A stretch of 64,000 nucleotides of DNA from Microvirga sp. BSC39 (lineage in GTDB: Bacteria; Pseudomonadota; Alphaproteobacteria; Rhizobiales; Beijerinckiaceae), in assembly GCF_000739015.1 (NCBI RefSeq), contig NZ_JPUG01000025.1, positions 60,908-124,907 on the forward strand, given 5' to 3'. Below the pieces are notes generated by a model that saw only the letters and a list, made by a program, of their open reading frames with translations, had not been told where the DNA came from and searched no databases. The first letter of the stretch is position 1; each line of letters opens with the position of its first letter. The position numbers and the translations under genes were made by a program. This document shows positions 1-10,110 of this stretch, piece by piece.

Positions 1-1
1 C

Positions 2-448
2 GTGCTGATTGTCTACCTGGGCATGACGGCCTTGCACCCTGGCAGGAGAAGCCCTGTCGGTCTCAGCCTTGCGCCAGGGATCTTTCTGACGGTGGCGCTC
101 GGCATGCTCCTCAGTTCGACGCGTCTTGGCGATATTCTCCCGCTCTGGCTGACGGGATGTCTCCTGGGCATCGGGATTGGCGCCGCCTGGGCCATGGTTT
201 TGCGGATCGGCATCGACCGGTCGCAAGGGATCGTCAGCATGCCCGGCACCGCGTTCTGGCTCGTGACCGGCCTCATCCTGTTCGGGATGCGCTATTCCAT
301 CGAAGTCTACTTGGCTCTTAACCGCAATCTAACCCAGGAACCCCTTTGGATTCTTATGCCCTACATCATCGTAGGTCTCGGAGCCGGAATGAGCGTCGGC
401 TGGTGGGCTGCCCTGATGACGCGCTATTTCCGCACCACTGGAGCGTGA
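2..448 (+). CDS. Hypothetical multi-pass membrane protein, possibly 5'-truncated
   Basis: The frame opens with GTG at the window edge, so the true start may lie upstream. The 148 visible residues are strongly hydrophobic, with about four membrane-spanning stretches (near residues 25-40, 48-68, 80-100 and 115-138) joined by short loops. A conserved-looking MRYSIEVYLAL segment lies near residue 97. No catalytic motif is seen and I do not recognise the family; small inner-membrane proteins of the DUF6622/CcdC type have a similar size and layout, but that is only a resemblance. It is followed by a short palindromic repeat and then converges with the fabG-like gene. Confidence 0.55.
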   Translation: MLIVYLGMTALHPGRRSPVGLSLAPGIFLTVALGMLLSSTRLGDILPLWLTGCLLGIGIGAAWAMVLRIGIDRSQGIVSMPGTAFWLVTGLILFGMRYSIEVYLALNRNLTQEPLWILMPYIIVGLGAGMSVGWWAALMTRYFRTTGA

Positions 449-473
449 TGGAAAAGGAACCATTCCTGTCTAG

Positions 474-505
474 CGATCCCGGGTCGGCTTTACCGTCCGG
501 GATGA
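474..505. repeat. Short palindromic repeat (CGATCCCGG...CCGGGATGA type)
   Basis: An imperfect inverted repeat: CGATCCCGGGTCGG is followed by CCGTCCGGGATGA. A near-identical copy lies at 48429-48460, where it overlaps the 3' end of an RluA-type gene. Here it sits between two convergent genes and could also act as a weak terminator hairpin. Confidence 0.55.
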
Positions 506-512
506 CCGGGTT

Positions 513-1259
513 CTACCGGTGCACGCCCAGCATCGAGGTCAATCCGCCGTCGATGGGCAGCACCGCGCCGGTGATGTAGGCGGCGGGCTCGCTCAGGAGG
601 AAGGCGGCAAGGCCTGCGATCTCCTCAGGCTTCGCGAAGCGCCCGGCCGGGATCTGCTTTTCCATGTTGTCGCGATAAGCGGCGTAAGGCGCCATCATGT
701 CCGTGTCGATGAAGCCGGGTGCGATCACATTCACGGTGACGCCGCGCTTTGCGGTCTCCACCGAGAGCGTGCGGCAATAGGAGATCAGCGCGCCCTTGGA
801 GGCCGCATAGGCTGCGTTGCCCGGATTGCCCTGGAGCGCCGCCACCGACCCGATGGCGACGATGCGCCCGGCCTTGGCGCGGATCATGCCGCGCATGAGC
901 GCCTTGGCGATGCGGGTGAGGGACCAGAAGTTCACCTGCATGGCGGCTTCGGCCTTGTCCTGCTGCATCATGGCGGCGAGCGCGTCATAGGGCTGGCCGG
1001 CATTGTGGATGAGCCCGAAGAAGCTCTCGCCCTCGATGCTCTCGCAGAAGGCCTCGAGGGCCGCCTTGTCGGCGAGATCGATCTCATGGGCCGTGATGGT
1101 GCGGCCGGCATTCGCCTGCATCAGCTCGTCGGCGAGTGCCTTCGCGGCCTCGCCTGAGGAGCGGTAGGTGAAGTCGACATCGTGGCCGGCCGCCACCAGC
1201 GCCCGCACGATGGCAGCACCGACGCCCTTGCCGCCGCCCGTCACCAGAACCCGTGTCAT
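513..1259 (-). CDS. fabG: 3-oxoacyl-ACP reductase (SDR, FabG-like) of the VLCFA cluster
   Basis: A short-chain dehydrogenase/reductase of 248 residues, the usual length for FabG. It has the N-terminal TGGGKGVGAA dinucleotide-binding loop (residues 7-16), a catalytic Ser in AIGSVAALQG, and the YxxxK pair in AAYAASKGAL. The family reduces 3-oxoacyl-ACP to 3-hydroxyacyl-ACP with NADPH in the cytoplasm. It starts 3 nt after the stop of the upstream ketosynthase and ends a five-gene minus-strand run with acpXL, so a ketoreductase role in very-long-chain acyl elongation is inferred. Rhizobium clusters described in the literature carry adh2XL and lpxXL at this end instead; neither is visible here. 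Confidence 0.85.
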   Translation of the reverse strand: MTRVLVTGGGKGVGAAIVRALVAAGHDVDFTYRSSGEAAKALADELMQANAGRTITAHEIDLADKAALEAFCESIEGESFFGLIHNAGQPYDALAAMMQQDKAEAAMQVNFWSLTRIAKALMRGMIRAKAGRIVAIGSVAALQGNPGNAAYAASKGALISYCRTLSVETAKRGVTVNVIAPGFIDTDMMAPYAAYRDNMEKQIPAGRFAKPEEIAGLAAFLLSEPAAYITGAVLPIDGGLTSMLGVHR

Positions 1260-1262
1260 ATC

Positions 1263-2543
<1,281 letters not shown>

Positions 2544-2553
2544 AGCCTTCTCC

Positions 2554-3672
2554 TCAAGCCTTGGTGAGCCGGATGGCGCCTTCGCCGCGCCAATGTCCGA
2601 TGGAGGTGACGAGCGCCTCGCTCGGTCCGCCCCCGGCGATCAGGCCGGCGGCCAGCGCGACGCCGATGGGCGCCTGGGCTTCCATGGTGTGGCCGACGAG
2701 ATCGCCGGTCGCATGGATGGCAGCGCCGGGCGCGATGTCCTTGAGCGCCGCCCGTTCCTCGTCGGTGATGCCCTTGATGCCGGTGGCGCCTGAGATCACC
2801 AACTCGGGCCTGGCACCGAGCTGCCGCGACAGGCCATGAAGCGCGCCTTCGACGCTGCCCGGCTGACGGCGGCGGCGGTCGGAGGCGACGCCCGCGATGG
2901 CAGCGAGCGGCTTTGCGCCGCGCGCGGCGGCGTGTTCGCGGGATTCGAGCACCAGGAAGCAGCCACCGCTGCCCAAAATCATGCCGCCCTCCGCGGGGCG
3001 CTCCCAGACGGGAGCATAGGGCTTCTTCCAGAGGAAGCCGCCCATCTCGTAGATGAGGAGCACGTCGGGGCGCTCAGCGTTGTAGGAGCCGCCGACGAGG
3101 AAGATGTCGTCCTGGCCCGACGCGATGCGCTCGCGGGCGATGCGGATGGCATCGACGCCGCTCGATTCCTCGCCCATGAAGGTGCGGGAGGCGCCTGTGA
3201 CGCCGTGTACGATGGAGATGTTGCCGGCGAGCAGGTTGGAGAGCTGGGCCAGGAACAGGGTCGGACGCAGGTCGCCCATGAGGCGCTCGTTGAGGAACAC
3301 GCCGGGGTTGTCCGCCTGGCGCAGCCCGGTGAGGATCTGCCCGTCGACGGCATAATCCCGCTCGCCGCCGCCGGCCGAGACGATGAGCTGCATGCGGCTT
3401 TTCAGAGCCGCATCCTCCTTGGCGCCGGCCGCGTCGAGGGCGAGGCCCGCCGCATAGCAGCCGAGCTTCTGCCACGGCTCCATCTGCCGCTGGTCGGATT
3501 TCTTCGGGATCTGCCGGTCCCATTCGAGCGGGATCGCCGGGTGAACCGGGAAGGGCTCGAAACTGGCCGCATCCGTGTTCGGGGCACCGCCGGCAAGCGC
3601 CGCCAGGTGTGCCTCCAGGCCTTCTCCGGCCGAGGAGACGAGGCCCACTCCCGTAATGACGACATCCCGCAT
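2554..3672 (-). CDS. fabF2XL: Ketosynthase-like protein lacking the active-site Cys (FabF2XL type)
   Basis: A thiolase-fold ketosynthase homologue of 372 residues, shorter than FabF. Where FabF1 next door has STAC at its nucleophile, this protein reads TGAS, so the catalytic Cys is replaced by Ser at about residue 162. The first catalytic His is also lost: ISGATGIKG stands where INAHGTSTP is expected. The second His survives in GDLVGHTMEAQ. This pattern recalls chain-length factors, which pair with an active ketosynthase in type II polyketide systems. I infer a non-condensing partner of FabF1XL that sets chain length. The gene overlaps the fabZ stop by 1 nt, which points to translational coupling. 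Confidence 0.8.
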   Translation of the reverse strand: MRDVVITGVGLVSSAGEGLEAHLAALAGGAPNTDAASFEPFPVHPAIPLEWDRQIPKKSDQRQMEPWQKLGCYAAGLALDAAGAKEDAALKSRMQLIVSAGGGERDYAVDGQILTGLRQADNPGVFLNERLMGDLRPTLFLAQLSNLLAGNISIVHGVTGASRTFMGEESSGVDAIRIARERIASGQDDIFLVGGSYNAERPDVLLIYEMGGFLWKKPYAPVWERPAEGGMILGSGGCFLVLESREHAAARGAKPLAAIAGVASDRRRRQPGSVEGALHGLSRQLGARPELVISGATGIKGITDEERAALKDIAPGAAIHATGDLVGHTMEAQAPIGVALAAGLIAGGGPSEALVTSIGHWRGEGAIRLTKA

Positions 3673-4133
3673 CAGACACTCTCCTCCAGGAGGCCGATGC
3701 GCTTGGCTTGTGTGCGCATCAGGCCGTCCATGCCTTCCGGGAAGGGCATGATCCGGAAGCGCAGCTCCGCATCGCAGATCGGCTTGCCCTCGGCCGTGAT
3801 ACTGGCCTTGGTCACCGCATAGCCCGAGCCTTCATGCTCCAGCTGCGCCGTGACGCTCAGCACCGTACCCGGTCCGACGAAGGTGCGAAAGCGCGCCTTG
3901 TCGACGCCCATGAGGAACGGCATGTGGGTGAAGCCCATGAGACCCAGCACGAGATAGCCGGAGGCCTGGGCCATGGTCTCGGTGAGGAGAACGCCGGGCA
4001 CGAGGGGGTGGCCGGGGAAATGCCCTTCGAAGACGGGGCTTTCCTGGGGAACGACGGACGATACCTCGATCCGCTTGGTCTCGCGGTCGAGGCTCGTCAC
4101 CTGGTCGATCATTTCAAAATATTCGAGGCGCAT
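3672..4133 (-). CDS. fabZXL: 3-hydroxyacyl-ACP dehydratase (FabZ-like)
   Basis: A hot-dog-fold dehydratase of 153 residues. The FabZ signature EGHFPGHPLVPGVLL is present near residues 36-50, giving the catalytic His, and the catalytic Glu follows in TETMAQASG. It dehydrates 3-hydroxyacyl-ACP to trans-2-enoyl-ACP in the elongation cycle. It lies between acpXL (112 nt upstream) and the KAS-like gene, whose start overlaps this gene's last base. Its position in the acpXL cluster suggests it works on the very long chain; housekeeping FabZ usually sits with lpxD/lpxA instead. Confidence 0.87.
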   Translation of the reverse strand: MRLEYFEMIDQVTSLDRETKRIEVSSVVPQESPVFEGHFPGHPLVPGVLLTETMAQASGYLVLGLMGFTHMPFLMGVDKARFRTFVGPGTVLSVTAQLEHEGSGYAVTKASITAEGKPICDAELRFRIMPFPEGMDGLMRTQAKRIGLLEESV

Positions 4134-4245
4134 CCGGATCCCCTACCCTATCGCCCGGGGCGAGTTCAATGGGAAGAGAATCCATGAGGCGGGGCGCTTG
4201 ATGGATCGCCTCTTCGACTGGGCCCGCCTCGGTATCGTCGTTCGA

Positions 4246-4527
4246 TCAGGACTGCTTGGCGGCCACCAGCGCGTCGATGCGCGCCACGAGGTTCTTCAGG
4301 ACGAAGTACTCCTCGGCGGGAGCCTTGCCCTCGTTCACTTCCTGGGTCCACTGCTCCAGGGGCAGCTTGATCCCGAACGCCTTGTCGATGGCGAACGCGA
4401 TATCGAGGAAGGCGAGCGAGTCGATGCCGAGGTCCTCGATGGCGTGGCTCTCGGGGGTGATCTGCTCGCGCGGGATATCGGCCGTTTCTGAAATGATGCC
4501 GGCGACGGTCTCGAAGGTGGACGCCAT
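4246..4527 (-). CDS. acpXL: Acyl carrier protein AcpXL
   Basis: A 93-residue acidic carrier protein, a little longer than housekeeping AcpP. The phosphopantetheine Ser37 lies in [12 protein letters not shown]. The segments [15 protein letters not shown] and EEYFVLKNL are characteristic of rhizobial AcpXL, which carries the 27- or 29-carbon hydroxy acyl chain for lipid A. A good ribosome site, CAGGAGA, lies 10 nt before the ATG. It heads the minus-strand run acpXL-fabZ-fabF2-fabF1-fabG, so the whole set is probably expressed from the 307 nt region upstream. The acyltransferase LpxXL is not within this window. Confidence 0.92.
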   Translation of the reverse strand: MASTFETVAGIISETADIPREQITPESHAIEDLGIDSLAFLDIAFAIDKAFGIKLPLEQWTQEVNEGKAPAEEYFVLKNLVARIDALVAAKQS

Positions 4528-4834
4528 GACGCCGCTCTCCTGAAATGCTTGTTGGTCTCAACGATGCGGCGCCGGCGAGCTTGGGAGGGCCGGTGTCCAG
4601 ACGCTCTTGTCGTTGACGAGGGTTGTTTCGAAGCGCACCCCTTACACGACAGGCGCCGGACCGGCAACCGATTGGTTGCATCGGGCCGAATCGGCCTTAG
4701 CCGAGGAGCAGGAACTTTCCCTGCGGCAACGGCATAGGAAGCAGCCGATTGATTATTCGGCCTCCATCGTCGATAAGGGCCGCCTTCGGGCTTGAACCGA
4801 ATGATCTTACATCAGAAGCGATTGCTGGATCGAC
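4528..4834. other. Divergent intergenic region between acpXL and the phosphatase gene
   Basis: 307 bp without a convincing gene. It holds the acpXL ribosome site (AGGAG about 10 nt before its start) and must contain promoters for both divergent units. I could not pick a convincing -35/-10 pair. No strong inverted repeat is evident. Confidence 0.4.
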
Positions 4835-5557
4835 GTGCTCAACAGGTTCCTCAAGCCTGAAGTCCGCTATGCCCGCCGCATGGCCCGGATCGCCCGATGG
4901 GACAGACCCATCGAGGGCCTGTCCGGGCGCTTGCGCGCCTGGGCCCATATGCTCATTGCCGATCACGGCGTGTTCCGGCTCTTCTACCTGAACAAGCACC
5001 CGGTCACGGACCGGCTCTGGCGCTCGGCCCAGCCGGCACCGCACCAGATCGCCGCCCTGAAAGCCGAAGGCATCAAGACGATCATCAACCTGCGCGGCGG
5101 CCGGGAGCACGGCTCGTGGCAGCTCCAGAAGGAGGCCTGCGACCGGCTCGGCATTCATCTGGAAGAGTTCGTGGTGCGCTCCCGCGGCGCGCCGGACCGC
5201 GAGACCCTGCTCTCCGCCAAGGAATTCTTCGACACCATCGAATACCCGGCGGTTCTGCACTGCAAGTCTGGGGCCGACCGGGCCGGCTTCGTGGCCGCTC
5301 TCTACCTCGTGGTCTACGAGGGCAAGTCCATCGACGAGGCCCAGCGGCAATTGTCCATGCGCTACGGGCATTTCCGCTTCTCGAAGACCGGCATCCTGGA
5401 CGCGTTCTTCGACCTCTACCGCCGCGACGGCGAAGCCAAGGGCATTCCGTTCCTCACCTGGATCGAGACCCGGTACGACGCAGACGATCTGGAACGGAAT
5501 TTCCGTTACGGCTTCTGGTCCCATCTCCTCGTCGACAGGATCATGCGGCGCGAGTAG
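4835..5557 (+). CDS. Tyrosine/dual-specificity phosphatase-like protein
   Basis: A 240-residue protein with the cysteine-phosphatase P-loop HCKSGADRAG: nucleophile Cys143 and phosphate-binding Arg149. Upstream, LWRSAQPAP and IKTIINLRGG are typical of the bacterial tyrosine-phosphatase family related to DUF442 and PTEN-like proteins. The C-terminal part, rich in aromatic and basic residues, has no motif I recognise. The GTG start is chosen because the conserved N-terminal region begins shortly after it; no strong ribosome site is visible. It is divergent from acpXL and converges with the ABC exporter. The substrate, protein or phospholipid, cannot be told from the sequence. Confidence 0.78.
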   Translation: MLNRFLKPEVRYARRMARIARWDRPIEGLSGRLRAWAHMLIADHGVFRLFYLNKHPVTDRLWRSAQPAPHQIAALKAEGIKTIINLRGGREHGSWQLQKEACDRLGIHLEEFVVRSRGAPDRETLLSAKEFFDTIEYPAVLHCKSGADRAGFVAALYLVVYEGKSIDEAQRQLSMRYGHFRFSKTGILDAFFDLYRRDGEAKGIPFLTWIETRYDADDLERNFRYGFWSHLLVDRIMRRE

Positions 5558-5620
5558 GGCCGTCCGGCGGCCTCGCTGACCCGCTCCCGTCTCTGGGCTC
5601 TCACTCTGGAAGAGCCGAGG

Positions 5621-7402
5621 TCAGGACACTGCCAGGCTGGCCTCGCTGTCGTCGGACAATTGCAGGCGATGCAGCCGGGCATAGGCTCCCGCCTTGGCGA
5701 TGAGGGCCTCGTGCGAGCCTGTCTCCGCGACCCGGCCTTTGTCCATCACGACGATCTTCTCCGCATTGCGGACCGTCGAGAGGCGGTGGGCGATCACCAG
5801 GGTGGTGCGGCCCTTCATCAGCTTGCGGATGGCATCCTGCACCAGCCGCTCCGATTCGGAATCCAGGGCGCTCGTCGCCTCGTCGAGGAGCAGGATCGGC
5901 GCGTCCTTCAGGAAGGCGCGGGCCAGCGAAATGCGCTGGCGCTCACCGCCCGACATGCGGCCGCCTCCCGGCCCGACCACCGTGTCGTAGCCCTCCGGCA
6001 TTCTCATGATGAAGTCGTGGGCCGCCGCCGCCTTGGCGGCATTCACGATCTCCTCGTCGGAAGCACCGGACCGTCCGAAGGCGATGTTGGCCCGGATCGT
6101 GTCGTCGAAGAGGATCACGTCCTGGCTCACCACCGCAACAGCCTGCCTAAGGCTCGCCAGGGAGACGTCACGCACGTCCTGCCCGTCGATCAGCACGGCG
6201 CCCCGGGTCGCATCGTAGAGGCGCGGCACCAGGGACAGGAGCGTCGACTTGCCCGAGCCGGAGCGGCCGACCAGGGCCGTCGTCTGTCCGGCTTCGGCTA
6301 AGAGACTGACATGGTCGAGGGCCGCCGCCTCTCCGTCATAGGAGAAGGACAGGTCGGCAAACCGGATCTCGCCGCCGGTCAGCCGCAAGGGCTCGGCCCC
6401 CGGCTTGTCCTGGATCCGGGGCGCCTGATCCATCACGTCGAAGGTGCGGTGAAGGGCTGCCGCCGCCTCCTGAACGATGGCATTGAGGTTGCCGAGCGCC
6501 CGGACCGGATGCGCCGCCATGACGAGGGCGCTGACGAAGCCGGTGAAATCGCCCACGGTGCTGGCGCCGGAGAGGATGCGCTGGCCGATCAGCATCAACA
6601 CGATGGCCACAGCAAGGCCGCCGCCCGTCTCCAGCACCGGATCCATCCGCCCGCGGGCATTGGCCGCTTTCATCTTGAGATCGCGGACGTCGTCGAAGGT
6701 CGTGGCCGCCTTGGCTTTCAGGTAGCGCTCCAGTCCATAGGTCTTGGCAATGCGGGTGCCGGCGAGGCTCTCGGTGATGAGACTCGCCATCACGCCGGTC
6801 TGCTCCTGGGTCGAGGCGGCGACCCGGCGCAGCCTCCGGCCGATCTTGTTGACCGGGTAGGCGAAGAAGGGCGCGATCACGGCCGCCACGATGGTCAGAA
6901 CCGGGTCGATCCAGAGCATGGCGGCGATCAAGGCGATGAGGGTCGTCGTCTCGCGCAGGAACACCGTTGACAGGCGGGTGAGCGCCTCCCGGATGAAGGA
7001 GAAATCGGTGGTGAAGCGCTGGGTAAGGGCCGCCGGGCTCTCGCGGTCGATCTGAGAGAGATCGGCCTCGATCATGTGACCGTAGAGAGCCGTCTGCATG
7101 TCGGCCTCGATCCGTGTTACCACCTTGTTGGTGAGCACGGTGAGCGCGAGCAGCGAGAAGCCCTTCACGGAGGTCACGGCGATTACGAAGAGCGGGGCCA
7201 GCATGATGGCCCTGGCGTCCTTGATGTCGAAGGCGTCGAAAGCCGCCTTGATCAGGACCGGGTAGAGCCCCGTCGCGCCGGACACCAGGGCCACCAGCAC
7301 GAGCACCACGGCCAGCGTCTTCCGGTGCGGACGCATCCAGTCCCGCCAAAGACGGCTGATCAAGGGAAGGGTGTCCCCCCGAAGGATGTTCTTGGACGCC
7401 AT
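5621..7402 (-). CDS. ABC half-transporter, MsbA/lipid exporter type
   Basis: One polypeptide with an N-terminal six-helix export domain (about residues 25-310) and a C-terminal ATPase domain. The ATPase has Walker A GRSGSGKST, signature RMSGGERQRI, Walker B ILLLDEATSALD and switch His in VIAHRLST. It would work as a homodimer in the inner membrane. The family includes MsbA, which flips lipid A, and multidrug exporters; location near a lipid A acyl cluster makes a lipid substrate plausible but unproven. The frame is open 60 nt further upstream; I chose the ATG giving MASKNILRGD because the upstream residues look non-conserved. Confidence 0.85.
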   Translation of the reverse strand: MASKNILRGDTLPLISRLWRDWMRPHRKTLAVVLVLVALVSGATGLYPVLIKAAFDAFDIKDARAIMLAPLFVIAVTSVKGFSLLALTVLTNKVVTRIEADMQTALYGHMIEADLSQIDRESPAALTQRFTTDFSFIREALTRLSTVFLRETTTLIALIAAMLWIDPVLTIVAAVIAPFFAYPVNKIGRRLRRVAASTQEQTGVMASLITESLAGTRIAKTYGLERYLKAKAATTFDDVRDLKMKAANARGRMDPVLETGGGLAVAIVLMLIGQRILSGASTVGDFTGFVSALVMAAHPVRALGNLNAIVQEAAAALHRTFDVMDQAPRIQDKPGAEPLRLTGGEIRFADLSFSYDGEAAALDHVSLLAEAGQTTALVGRSGSGKSTLLSLVPRLYDATRGAVLIDGQDVRDVSLASLRQAVAVVSQDVILFDDTIRANIAFGRSGASDEEIVNAAKAAAAHDFIMRMPEGYDTVVGPGGGRMSGGERQRISLARAFLKDAPILLLDEATSALDSESERLVQDAIRKLMKGRTTLVIAHRLSTVRNAEKIVVMDKGRVAETGSHEALIAKAGAYARLHRLQLSDDSEASLAVS

Positions 7403-7520
7403 GGACTCTGCGAAGTTCCCGATTGGAGGCTCGCGGTTAGCATGTGAACCATTCGGCCGCAAATCATTCGAAATGCTTGCAGGGCCTCAGCGCTGCTTTG
7501 CCGCTTCCAAGTCCCCTTCG

Positions 7521-7544
7521 CCTGCGCGCCTACGGGCGCGCAGG
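7521..7544 (-). terminator. Strong hairpin downstream of the pyruvate dehydrogenase-like gene
   Basis: A perfect 10-bp stem, CCTGCGCGCC / GGCGCGCAGG, with a TACG tetraloop, 29 nt past the stop of the minus-strand E1 gene. No U-tract follows, so termination here would be weak or need Rho; it may instead be a palindromic repeat or processing site. Confidence 0.45.
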
Positions 7545-7572
7545 GCGGTTCGGATTGGCCTCTCCGCTCCCG

Positions 7573-9966
7573 CTAGACCGCCCGCAGGTGCCGGATCGGT
7601 CGTCCTGGGGCGATCATCTCGGCGGCCGCGATGATGCCCTGCGCATCGATGCCGAAATGGCGGTAGAGGTCCTTGACCGTGCCGGTCTGGCCGAAATGCT
7701 CCACGCCCAGCGAGCGGGTGCGGTGGCCCATGACCGAGCCCATCCAGGCCAGCGTCGCCGGATGGCCGTCGATCGCCGTCACCAGACCGCAATGGGGCGG
7801 CACGTCGGCGAGCAGGCGCTCCACGTGGGAGCGGGCATGGACGAGACCGCGCTCGCGGGCGCGCTGCGCCGCCGTCCAGCCGGCATTGAGCCGGTCGGCC
7901 GAGGTGATGGCGAGCAACCCGATGTCGCGCCGGTCCTCGGCCATGAGACCCACCGCCTCAATGGCCTCCGGCGCCACGGCGCCCGTATAGGCAACGACCA
8001 CCTGAGCATTCGGGCCGGGCTTCCGCAGCCAATAGGCGCCCGCCATGATGTCGTCGGCCAGCTCCGTGGTCATCTCGCGTTGCGGCTGTTCGAGGGGGCG
8101 GGTGGACAGGCGGAGATAAACCGAGCCGCCGGTCTCGTCGCGCAGCCAGGTTCTCTCGTCAGGCTCGCCGCCCTCGCGCTGCATGTAGTCGAAGGCCCAG
8201 CGCATGATGACCGCAAGCTCGTCCACGAAGGCGGGCTCGAAGGAGGCCAAGCCATCCTGGGCCATGCCGACCAGCGGCGTGCCGATGGACTGGTGCGCGC
8301 CGCCCTCCGGCGCCAGCGTCACGCCGGAGGGCGTCGCGACGATCATGAAGCGGGCATCCTGGTAGCAGGCGTAGTTCAGGGCATCGGCGCCGCGATAGAT
8401 GAACGGATCGTAGAGGGTGCCGATGGGCAGGATGCGCTCGCCGAAGAGGGAGTGGGACAGGCCTAGGGCCGACAGCACGATAAAGAGGTTCATCTCGGCG
8501 ATGCCGAGCTCGATATGCTGGCCCGACGGCGAGAATTCCCAGTTGTAGGTCGAGGGAATCCGCTCCTTCTTGAAGGTGTCGACCAGGCTCTCGCGGGCAT
8601 AGAGTCCGCGCCGGTTGACCCAGGCGCCGAGATTGGTCGAGACCGTCACGTCCGGCGCCGTGGTGACGACCCGCGAGGCGAGCGGATTGTCCGAGCGCGC
8701 CAGCTCGTTGAGGATGAACCCGAAGCCCTGCTGGGTCGACATGGTCAGATTGGCCGGAAAGGCGAGCTTTTCGGGCACCGGCACCTGGGGCGCCGTATAG
8801 CGGCGGGTGCCCTTCTGGATGAACGGAACCCCGTTGAGGAAGCGCTCGACCTCGGCCTGCGGCGTTTTCAAGCCTTCGAACTTGTCCCATTCATGGCCGG
8901 GGCGCACCCCTTGCGTCTTCTGCCAGGCCTCCATCTGGGAGGGCGTCAGCATGCCGGAATGGTTGTCCTTGTGGCCGGCGAGCGGCAGGCCGAAGCCCTT
9001 GATCGTATAGGCCAGGAAGCAGACCGGCCGGTCGTGCTGGCGCGCTTTCTCGAAGGCGTCGAGCAGGCTCGGCAGGTCGTGGCCGCCGAGATTGGCCATG
9101 AGCTCGGCCAGCTCCTCGTCCGAACGTTTCTCGATGAGGCGGGTGACCGGCCCCTGGTCGCCGAGATCGTCGAGCAGGCGCTTGCGCCACGCGGCGCCGC
9201 CCTGATAGGTGAGGGCGGAATAGAGCTGGTTGGGGCAGGAATCGATCCAGTCGCGCAGTTTCTCGCCGCCGGGCTCCTTGAAGGCCGCCTGCATGAGCGA
9301 ACCGTGCTTGAGCACCACCACGTCCCAGCCGAAATTGCGGAAAAGCGCCTCGAAGCGCTGCCACAGGCCCTCGCGAATCACCGCATCCAGGCTCTGACGG
9401 TTGTAGTCGATGATCCACCACGTGTTGCGGATGCCGTGCTTCCAGCCCTCGAGCAGGGCCTCGAAGATGTTGCCTTCGTCCATCTCCGCATCGCCGACAA
9501 GCGAGATCATGCGGCCTTCAGGCTTGTCCTTCATCCAGCCATGGGCCTTCACGTAATCCTGCACGAGGCTGGCGAACAGCGTTTGGGCGACGCCCAGCCC
9601 CACCGAGCCGGTGGAGAAATCCACATCGTCGATGTCCTTGGTGCGGGACGGATAGGACTGTGCGCCCTTGTAGCCGCGGAAGTTTTCGAGCTTCTCGCGG
9701 GTCTGCCGGCCGAAGAGATACTGGATGGCGTGATAGATCGGGCTCGCATGGGGCTTCACCGCCACCCGGTCCTCAGGGCGCAGCACTGAGAAGTAGAGGG
9801 CCGCCAGGATGGTCGAGAGGGACGCGGAGGAGGCCTGGTGCCCGCCGATCTTCATCCCGTCTTCGTTGGCGCGCAGGTGATTGGCGTTGTGGATGGTCCA
9901 GGTGGACAGCCAGAGCACCTTGCGCTCGAGTTCCTTCAAGATGCTCAGGTGCCGCGTATCCGCCAT
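7573..9966 (-). CDS. Homodimeric-type pyruvate dehydrogenase E1 / transketolase-like enzyme
   Basis: About 797 residues of the thiamine diphosphate superfamily, laid out like AceE. The ThDP/Mg motif is SLVGDAEMDEGN (usually GDGEMDE in AceE), followed by the asparagine of WIIDYNRQSLD. The second half has HIELGIAEMN, which holds the expected cofactor Glu. Other active-site candidates are His in KPHASPIYHAI and GHKDNHSG. The ATG at 9966 is preceded by GGGAGGGA, so it is preferred over the open upstream extension, which would run into the tRNA gene. No E2 or E3 gene is nearby. Rhizobiales normally use the alpha2beta2 PdhAB E1, so this may be a paralogue with a different 2-keto acid or transketolase role. 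Confidence 0.75.
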   Translation of the reverse strand: MADTRHLSILKELERKVLWLSTWTIHNANHLRANEDGMKIGGHQASSASLSTILAALYFSVLRPEDRVAVKPHASPIYHAIQYLFGRQTREKLENFRGYKGAQSYPSRTKDIDDVDFSTGSVGLGVAQTLFASLVQDYVKAHGWMKDKPEGRMISLVGDAEMDEGNIFEALLEGWKHGIRNTWWIIDYNRQSLDAVIREGLWQRFEALFRNFGWDVVVLKHGSLMQAAFKEPGGEKLRDWIDSCPNQLYSALTYQGGAAWRKRLLDDLGDQGPVTRLIEKRSDEELAELMANLGGHDLPSLLDAFEKARQHDRPVCFLAYTIKGFGLPLAGHKDNHSGMLTPSQMEAWQKTQGVRPGHEWDKFEGLKTPQAEVERFLNGVPFIQKGTRRYTAPQVPVPEKLAFPANLTMSTQQGFGFILNELARSDNPLASRVVTTAPDVTVSTNLGAWVNRRGLYARESLVDTFKKERIPSTYNWEFSPSGQHIELGIAEMNLFIVLSALGLSHSLFGERILPIGTLYDPFIYRGADALNYACYQDARFMIVATPSGVTLAPEGGAHQSIGTPLVGMAQDGLASFEPAFVDELAVIMRWAFDYMQREGGEPDERTWLRDETGGSVYLRLSTRPLEQPQREMTTELADDIMAGAYWLRKPGPNAQVVVAYTGAVAPEAIEAVGLMAEDRRDIGLLAITSADRLNAGWTAAQRARERGLVHARSHVERLLADVPPHCGLVTAIDGHPATLAWMGSVMGHRTRSLGVEHFGQTGTVKDLYRHFGIDAQGIIAAAEMIAPGRPIRHLRAV

Positions 9967-10050
9967 GTCGTCCCTCCCGGTTCTTTCGAGATATATGCCG
10001 GAAGCTTTTCCGACGCGAGGCCTAAGGCTTGGGAGCGGCTGGCAGGAGGT

Positions 10051-10079
10051 AAAAAACGAAAAGCCCGCCGATTGGCGGA
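10051..10079 (-). terminator. Intrinsic terminator of tRNA-Gly
   Basis: Read on the minus strand after the tRNA 3' end, a CCGCC/GGCGG stem with a four-base loop is followed by CTTTTCGTTTTTT. This is a classic stem plus U-run about 32 nt beyond the tRNA. Confidence 0.75.
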
Positions 10080-10110
10080 CCTTCGTATATCTCTCGATCT
10101 TGAGAGAAAT

